A stretch of DNA of 26,712 nucleotides. It comes from SKLM01 sp964542755 (lineage in GTDB: Bacteria > Chloroflexota > Anaerolineae > B4-G1). Below are positions 21,927-26,712 of this stretch, piece by piece; the first letter of the stretch is position 1; each line of letters opens with the position of its first letter. The position numbers and the translations under genes were made by a program. Below the pieces are notes generated by a model. The model saw only the letters and a list, made by a program, of their open reading frames with translations, was not told where the DNA came from and made no database searches. Where the stretch lies: contig CAZIWL010000054.1 of assembly GCA_964542755.1 (NCBI GenBank), positions 1 to 26,712 of the forward strand. The letters are read 5' to 3'.

Positions 21927-22958
21927 TTAGGGGGCTCTCTTGTCCTGGCTCGGCGGCTCCGCCAGGGATAGATCGAGGCTCGCGCTGCCGTAACGATACT
22001 TGACCCATAGAATGGTGAGGATGATGCCGAGGGCCATCGCGCCGAGCCCCAATAATCCGGCCTCGGGGCCAAATGGACCGCCGGTCCAGAGATCGGGCCC
22101 TTTTTGCTCGACAGCGATGACGGTGGCAGAACGGAAGTCAGTGCCGCTGACGGGGAAACCGAACACGTTTCCCTGGAAAAAGTTCCAGGTGATGTGGAGG
22201 GCGATGGGAATGGCCAACTCGCCTGTCAGCAGGTACCCCACAGCGAGGAGGATCCCGGCGAAGACGATGTTGAGGGTACTGAACAGGGTGGCGTTGGGGT
22301 TCCCGGCGTGGAGGGCTCCAAAGACCGCGGAAGAGAGAAGGGTAGCGATGACGATGGCGGTCCCGGGCGTGATGAATCGCCAGGTGAGACCTTCGGCCAG
22401 GTTCTGGAGCTGATACCCCCGGCTGAAAAGCTCCTCATAGAATCCCACGGCGAGGAAGGCGACCAGCGGGATGAGAATGGTCGGCAAGAAGCTCGCGCCG
22501 GGGTTCTGGGTGACGAAGGTGCCGGTGACCCTGACCCAGCCGGCAGCGAGCTCGATCACGAAGATGATGAGCATCAGGCATGCACCGAGGAGGAGCCCGA
22601 AGCCAAAGTCGATCCACCAGTTGCGATTCAGGTGGAAGCCGAAGTCTGCGAAGGGGCGACGGTCCAGGAAGCGACCGGCGAGCCAGATGCTGATGGTGAG
22701 CGACGGGACGAGCCCGAGGTAGGAGAGCATCATGATGAGAGGATCGTTCATGATGAGCTGCTGCACGACGCGCGGGTCTGAGAGCTGCTCCGGTGGGATG
22801 CCCTCGCGGGCGAGTATGACCCCGAAAGCGACAAACCCCACGGCTCCCTCCACGACGAGGGCGATGATGCCGAATATGATCAGCTGTCCAATCAGGCGCC
22901 ACAAGGTTCGGAGCCGCTGCTGGTCAGGATTCAAGAAGATGGTCTTGATGGCGTGCAT
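21927..22958 (-). CDS. CPBP-family intramembrane metalloprotease
   Basis: The product has 343 residues with about eight hydrophobic helices. The motifs of the CPBP (CAAX protease and bacteriocin-processing) family are clear: EELFSRG (E175, E176, R180), FGALH (H217) and ALHITWNFFQGN (H255, N259). The family cleaves peptides within the membrane; in bacteria substrates are mostly unknown, with some acting in bacteriocin immunity. A basic N-terminus, then TM1 near 21-50, indicates the N-terminus is inside. The C-terminus is a Pro/Ser/Asp-rich tail. The ATG has GGAGGAGT at good spacing. It lies between mscS (96 bases) and the APH-fold kinase. No bacteriocin gene is nearby. Confidence 0.92.
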   Translation of the reverse strand: MHAIKTIFLNPDQQRLRTLWRLIGQLIIFGIIALVVEGAVGFVAFGVILAREGIPPEQLSDPRVVQQLIMNDPLIMMLSYLGLVPSLTISIWLAGRFLDRRPFADFGFHLNRNWWIDFGFGLLLGACLMLIIFVIELAAGWVRVTGTFVTQNPGASFLPTILIPLVAFLAVGFYEELFSRGYQLQNLAEGLTWRFITPGTAIVIATLLSSAVFGALHAGNPNATLFSTLNIVFAGILLAVGYLLTGELAIPIALHITWNFFQGNVFGFPVSGTDFRSATVIAVEQKGPDLWTGGPFGPEAGLLGLGAMALGIILTILWVKYRYGSASLDLSLAEPPSQDKRAP

Positions 22959-23053
22959 TGGGTATGGACTCCTCCGTGCTTGACGGTCTTTCGGTTACCC
23001 TTTCGCTACCGAGGCCATGCCCACGCTCGAGTAGGGCGAGCACCGGCCGGGAG

Positions 23054-23893
23054 CTAGCTGAGAGGTGTCTCGAACGGGAGCTCGGCCTCCAGATGGACGA
23101 TCTGCGTGGGGTAAGGCATGTCGATACCCTCCCGCTCAGCCAGGTCGTTGATGGCATCGACGACGTTGGAATGGACGCCCAAGAGGCTGTCCGTATCCTG
23201 GTTTACCCAGAAGCGGGCGGCCATGTTGAGGGTCGTGTCGCCGAACTCCTCGGTGAGGAGCTCGGGCTCGGGCTCGTCGAGCACGCCCTCGGTGGCGCGG
23301 ATGACGCTGAGGATGAGATCCCTTGCCCGGTCCATGTCCTCGCCGTAGCCCAGGCCGATGGCCACGGTACGGCGTCGGAGCGGCAGCTCCGAGTAGTTGA
23401 CAATGGGGTTTGAGTAGACATCAAAGTTGGGAATGATCTCCATAACACCATCCCATGTTCGGATGACGGTGTCGCGCATCGTGACCTCCAACACGGAGCC
23501 AGCGTGCCCGGCAACCTCCACGGCGTCACCGACGCTGAAGGGCCTTCGCAGGAGGATGAGGAGCCCAGCCATGAAGTTCCTGGCGATGTCCTGGAGGGCG
23601 AAGCCGATGGTGAAACCGAGAATCCCGAGGCCAGCAAGGAGACTGGTCACGTCGACGCCAGGAAGCTGGTTGAGGGCCATGAGGGTGCCGAGGGCGAACA
23701 CTCCCCAATAGGCGATCTGACCGAGGAAGTGCTGCGTATCCTCCTCGTCGATGCGGTCCTTGACACCGTGCTCGACGGCTTGCTTGGCGAGTCGGGAGAG
23801 AATCAAGGTGGCTACGAAGACTCCGACGGACCAGAGGTAGCTGGGCAGGTTTCGGAAGAAGGCGTCAACCAAGTCGCGCAGGAGGGAGGTCAT
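23054..23893 (-). CDS. Small-conductance mechanosensitive channel, MscS family
   Basis: The product has 279 residues, close to Escherichia coli MscS. Three membrane helices are visible: about 15-36, 57-78 and 84-110, the last Gly/Ala-rich and pore-forming with an Ala-Leu-Gln-Asp kink. The cytoplasmic vestibule follows, with RPFSVGDAVEVAGHAGSVLEV and IIPNFDVYSNPIVNYS, family signatures. The channel opens under membrane tension and releases solutes on osmotic down-shock. The longest frame starts with TTG at 23899, but the ATG at 23893 has AAGGA in front and follows the degV stop by two bases, so I chose it. It is the fourth gene of the aroQ-led run. No missing residues seen. Confidence 0.93.
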   Translation of the reverse strand: MTSLLRDLVDAFFRNLPSYLWSVGVFVATLILSRLAKQAVEHGVKDRIDEEDTQHFLGQIAYWGVFALGTLMALNQLPGVDVTSLLAGLGILGFTIGFALQDIARNFMAGLLILLRRPFSVGDAVEVAGHAGSVLEVTMRDTVIRTWDGVMEIIPNFDVYSNPIVNYSELPLRRRTVAIGLGYGEDMDRARDLILSVIRATEGVLDEPEPELLTEEFGDTTLNMAARFWVNQDTDSLLGVHSNVVDAINDLAEREGIDMPYPTQIVHLEAELPFETPLS

Positions 23894-23895
23894 TC

Positions 23896-24765
23896 TCAAT
23901 TCCTTTCACCCTCGGCGTAACCGCACAGGGCAATGGCCCGGGGACCGGTGTGGACGCCCAGCACAGGTCCGGTGATGTCAATAAGCAGTTCTTGAGGCGC
24001 GTACTCGCGCTCGATCCGCTGAGCCACCCGCTCAGCGTCGCGCGGGGCATCGCCGTGAAGAACAGCTACGTGGAGCGAGCTGTTCGTCCCAACAGCCTCG
24101 AAGAAGCTGTCGTAGAGCATACCCAGCCCGCGTTTGCGGGTCCGCACACGTCCAGCGGCCTCCACTTTGCCGGTGTCGTGATCGACGTAGACAAGGGGCT
24201 TCAGATCGAGCAACGAACCGATGAACCGGGTCGCGCCGCCGATGCGTCCCCCCTTGTGGAGGTACTCGAGCGTGTCGAGCGAGACGTAGACGCCTACTCG
24301 CCGCCGCGTCTCGTCCGCGGCACGGATCATCGCCTCGGCATCGCCGCCTGCTTTTCGGGCACGGGCAGCGGCCAGCACCTGCCACCCCAAGCCCATGGTT
24401 GTCTCCTTGGAGTCGAAGACTCGCACGGAGGCCTCCGTCATCGTGCTTGCCTGGCTGGCGGCCTCGAAAGCGCCGCTCAGCTGGCTGCTCAGAGTGATGA
24501 CCACGATCTCACGCGCACCGTCCTGAACAGCTTCCCGATAGGTCTCGACAAAGCCACCGGGCGTGGGATGGGCGGTGGTGGGATACTCCGGGTCCTCGGT
24601 AAGGCGCCGATAGAAGTCTCTGGGATCCAGGTCAACGCGGTCCCGATAGGTCTCGTCGCTCCAGATGACGTGGAGAGGAACGACGGTGATGTCGTATTCC
24701 TCGATCAGGTGTCGAGGGATGTCGCAGGTGCTGTCGGTGATCAATGCTGTTCGGTGCTTGCTCAT
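23896..24765 (-). CDS. DegV family fatty-acid-binding protein
   Basis: The product has 289 residues, the usual length of DegV/FakB proteins. It begins with ITDSTCDIP (the fatty-acid carboxylate-binding D11-S12-T13 site) and has TTAHPTPGGF, SSQLSGAFEAA, LEYLHKGGRIG and LKPLVYVDHDTGKV, all family hallmarks. These proteins bind fatty acids and, with FakA kinase, feed exogenous fatty acids into phospholipids; no FakA gene is in view. The start overlaps the upstream aminotransferase stop by four bases (ATGA), so translation is coupled. Binding residues look intact; the specific partner is unknown. Confidence 0.94.
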   Translation of the reverse strand: MSKHRTALITDSTCDIPRHLIEEYDITVVPLHVIWSDETYRDRVDLDPRDFYRRLTEDPEYPTTAHPTPGGFVETYREAVQDGAREIVVITLSSQLSGAFEAASQASTMTEASVRVFDSKETTMGLGWQVLAAARARKAGGDAEAMIRAADETRRRVGVYVSLDTLEYLHKGGRIGGATRFIGSLLDLKPLVYVDHDTGKVEAAGRVRTRKRGLGMLYDSFFEAVGTNSSLHVAVLHGDAPRDAERVAQRIEREYAPQELLIDITGPVLGVHTGPRAIALCGYAEGERN

Positions 24766-25982
24766 GTTGCTCCTGGATCATTCTCCCGGTTGGCTGCGCC
24801 AGCGGCGCAGGGTGGCTCAAAGTCACGGAATCGTTGCGCTGCCTCCTCGATTCGGGCGGTCGGCGCGGTGGCTGAGATGCGGATGAACCCCTCACCTCCC
24901 GGCCCGAAGAACGAGCCGGGAGCCACGGCAACGCCGGTCTCTTGCAGCAAGGTTCTGGCGAAGCTCTCGGATGTCCATCCTCCGCCCCTCCAGTCGGGGA
25001 TGGCGGCCCAGAGGTAGAGGGTTGCCTTAGGAGGCTGCGCCTCCAGTCCCAGGCTGCGCAGTCCGTCGACGAGGAGGTCGAGTCTCTCCTCGTAGATGCG
25101 ATTGCGGGCGGAGATCCAGCTCCGGTTGGTGGAGAGGGCCGCGATGGCTGCTTCTTGAAGGGGCCGGAAGATTCCGGAATCGATGTTGGACTTGACCTGC
25201 GTCAGGGCAGACAGGGCCTCGGAAGAGCCCACGGCCATCCCGACCCGCCAGCCGGCCATGTTCGCCATCTTGGAGAGGGAGTTGAACTCCACGGCGACGT
25301 CAGTGGCACCGGGGACTTGGAGCACGCTGGGAGCCCGGTAGCTTCCGTAGGTGACGTCGGCATATGGAGCGTCGTGGCAAAGCAGGAGATCGACCTCACG
25401 GGCGAAGTCGACGGCCTGGGAGAGGAATGATAGGTCGGCGGTGGCGCCTGTAGGGTTGTTGGGGTAGTTGAGCCAGAGGAGGCTAGCCGAGCGGGCCACG
25501 CTTGTGGGGATAGCCTCCAGATCGGGCAGGAAGCCAAGTTCGGGACGGAGAGGGATGGTATAGATCTCGGCACCGGCCAGGATGGCGCCCCGCGTGTACG
25601 GCGCATAGCCTGGATCGGGCACCAGGGCCAGATCGCCCGGGCCCAGGTAGGCCAGAGCAAGATTGATCAGGCCCTCTTTGGAGCCCAGGAGCGGGACGAC
25701 CTGTTCGTCCGGATGGAGATCGACGTCGAAGCGTTGGCCGTAGTAGGCCGCGATGGCCCGGCGGAGCGCAGGAATGCCCCGATAGCCGGGATAGCCGTGC
25801 CGGTCGGGCTCGCGGGCCGTCCGGCAGAGGGTCTGGATGACCTCCTCCGGGGGCGGCAGGTCCGGGTCACCCATGTCGAGCCGGATCACGTCGAGCCCGC
25901 GCTCTTGAGCGGCCTCAATGTGGTCGGCCCAACGGGCGAAGGGGTACGGCGGCAAGTTGGAAAGCCTCTTGGTAGGTCTCAC
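24762..25982 (-). CDS. LL-diaminopimelate aminotransferase-like enzyme
   Basis: The product has 406 residues, fold-type I aminotransferase. The PLP lysine is K238 in FNSLSKMANMAGWRVGMAVG, a sequence typical of LL-diaminopimelate aminotransferase (DapL) and related enzymes. Also seen are LDMGDPDLPPPEE, YPNNPTG (N176) and HDAPYADV. DapL makes LL-diaminopimelate in one step for lysine and cell-wall synthesis. Other members of the branch act on glutamate/alanine-type substrates, so the exact substrate is open. It starts with GTG at 25982, overlapping aroQ by four bases, and ends overlapping degV by four bases. The C-terminal tail past residue 385 is Ala/Asn/Pro-rich and perhaps disordered. Confidence 0.88.
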   Translation of the reverse strand: MRPTKRLSNLPPYPFARWADHIEAAQERGLDVIRLDMGDPDLPPPEEVIQTLCRTAREPDRHGYPGYRGIPALRRAIAAYYGQRFDVDLHPDEQVVPLLGSKEGLINLALAYLGPGDLALVPDPGYAPYTRGAILAGAEIYTIPLRPELGFLPDLEAIPTSVARSASLLWLNYPNNPTGATADLSFLSQAVDFAREVDLLLCHDAPYADVTYGSYRAPSVLQVPGATDVAVEFNSLSKMANMAGWRVGMAVGSSEALSALTQVKSNIDSGIFRPLQEAAIAALSTNRSWISARNRIYEERLDLLVDGLRSLGLEAQPPKATLYLWAAIPDWRGGGWTSESFARTLLQETGVAVAPGSFFGPGGEGFIRISATAPTARIEEAAQRFRDFEPPCAAGAANRENDPGAT

Positions 25983-26446
25983 GATGGGTTCTCAGTCCTC
26001 TCCTCGATATGGTCCAGGAGGGCCGTCAGGCCGAGGAGGTAGCTCCGCCAGCCGAAGCCGGCGATCTGGCCGACGCAGGCTGGTGCGGTGAGCGATTCCC
26101 GGCGAAAGGGCTCCCGAGCGTGGACGTTGGACAGGTGGACCTCGACGGCGGGGAGGGCCACTGCGGCGAGGGCGTCGCGCAGGGAGACGCTGGTGTGGGT
26201 GAAGGCGGCGGGATTGATTAGGACGCCGTGGATCCGATCCCGTGCCTCGTGAAGGGCGTCAATCAGGACGCCCTCGTGGTTCGATTGGACGATGCGCAGT
26301 GAGGCACCGCGCTCCTGCGCTGCCTCACGCAGAGCGGTATTGATCTCCTTGAGGGTCACACGGCCGTACGTCTGGGGTTCCCTATGGCCCAGCAGGTTGA
26401 GGTTGGGCCCGTGGAGCACAAGGATCATCGTCTGGGATGCACACAT
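25979..26446 (-). CDS. aroQ: Type II 3-dehydroquinate dehydratase
   Basis: The product has 155 residues, close to the family's about 145-150. It removes water from 3-dehydroquinate in the shikimate pathway. The motifs are complete: LHGPNLNLLGHREPQTYG (catalytic Tyr near 27), QSNHEG, INPAAFTHTSVSLRDAL, and EVHLSNVHAREPFR with the active-site His near 104. The frame is open to 26506, but the promoter at 26481-26489 lies inside that extension, and the ATG at 26446 has GGAGG nine bases upstream; an ATG at 26428 is a weaker option. It is the first gene of the long minus-strand run and overlaps the aminotransferase by four bases. Confidence 0.95.
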   Translation of the reverse strand: MCASQTMILVLHGPNLNLLGHREPQTYGRVTLKEINTALREAAQERGASLRIVQSNHEGVLIDALHEARDRIHGVLINPAAFTHTSVSLRDALAAVALPAVEVHLSNVHAREPFRRESLTAPACVGQIAGFGWRSYLLGLTALLDHIEERTENPS

Positions 26447-26455
26447 GGTCTCTAC

Positions 26456-26460
26456 CCTCC
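26456..26460 (-). promoter_or_regulatory. Ribosome binding site that fixes the aroQ start
   Basis: GGAGG nine bases before the ATG at 26446. Confidence 0.7.
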
Positions 26461-26480
26461 GGATTGTCTGTTTGAACCTC

Positions 26481-26489
26481 ATTGTACCA
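26481..26489 (-). promoter_or_regulatory. Extended -10 promoter of the aroQ operon
   Basis: TGGTACAAT on the minus strand, an extended -10 (TACAAT five of six). No good -35 is seen, as expected for extended -10 sites. Transcription would start near 26474, about 28 bases before the aroQ ATG. Confidence 0.5.
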
Positions 26490-26506
26490 TAGAGCTGGTG
26501 CAACAA

Positions 26507-26712
26507 AAGGTGCGGGGTGTGCTAGTATTCTTCGGCGAAAACCCTCCACCGGCTGCGGAACGAGCGCCGGTTGAGTAACTTTGTAGCGCCAGCGGAAAGG
26601 TGTATCGAAACCAAGCGTCGTCTGCACCAAAAGGCATTTCCGCAAGCCGCTTGGCTTCGACGCCGTGCTGAGCTTGTCGAAGCATACGTCGCTTCGCTCC
26701 TACTCAGCCGGC
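26507..26712. other. Non-coding end of the window
   Basis: No gene is supported in these 206 bases. Small hairpins occur, such as AAGCC-GCTT-GGCTT near 26644-26657 and CGAAGC with GCTTCG near 26678-26696. The segment contains the repeat-like string at 26665-26684. Confidence 0.5.
26665..26684. repeat. Fragment resembling a dispersed intergenic repeat
   Basis: GTGCTGAGCTTGTCGAAGCA, a string I recall as common in intergenic repeats of many environmental bacterial genomes. Only one copy is in the window, so its repeat nature is from memory, not shown here. Confidence 0.4.

Overview
The window is a GC-rich chromosomal segment (roughly 60% G+C by eye) of an uncultured-type bacterium, most likely a member of the Chloroflexota (Anaerolineae or Caldilineae-like). 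That placement is an inference from gene content: a bacterial translin next to a DUF3467 protein and ssb, a ComB-type phosphatase with a TGS-domain GTPase, an LL-diaminopimelate-aminotransferase-like enzyme, a GAF-type hybrid-free histidine kinase with a KdpE-like regulator, and a MurF-Alr fusion. No rRNA, tRNA, CRISPR array, prophage or insertion sequence was found. This looks like ordinary core and semi-core chromosome rather than a mobile island.

Layout. (1) 64-3014, minus strand: an unrecognised 187-residue protein with its own promoter, then a histidine kinase/response regulator pair with a strong promoter (2986-3014) and a textbook terminator (760-795). (2) 3015-3736: a long non-coding divergent spacer. 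(3) 3737-6731, plus strand: transketolase and FdhD in overlapping frames, closed by a nested palindrome shared with the convergent translin gene. (4) 6737-8372, minus: ssb, DUF3467, translin, a nucleic-acid-binding cluster. (5) 8374-12637, minus: glutamate dehydrogenase, GatB and an aminotransferase. (6) 12701-14442, minus: a DUF362 protein with a C-terminal membrane anchor, coupled to a single-domain PAS protein. (7) 14473-17076, minus: a MurF-Alr fusion whose MurF half has altered active-site motifs. (8) 17077-17679: a hairpin-rich spacer and a long leader. (9) 17680-19998, plus: ComB-like phosphatase, PIN-domain protein, TGS GTPase. (10) 20023-26489, minus: a long run that begins with aroQ, a DapL-like aminotransferase and degV in overlapping frames, continues with mscS and a CPBP protease, and ends with an APH-fold kinase and an APS-kinase-like protein.

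Promoters could be read by eye for many units. They resemble sigma-70 sites, and several carry an extended -10 (TGn upstream of TACAAT, TATAAT or TATCAT). They help fix translation starts: the longest open frames for the kinase, transketolase and AroQ begin upstream of the promoters, so shorter starts were chosen. Terminators tend to be perfect palindromes with almost no loop.

No single spectacular new system is evident. The items most worth a second look are the MurF-Alr fusion with a degenerate ligase half, the ssb-DUF3467-translin cluster, the APH/APS-kinase-like pair without sulfate-assimilation genes, the membrane-anchored DUF362 plus PAS pair, and the structured non-coding region at 17077-17427. 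All functional calls are from reading motifs; no database search was possible.
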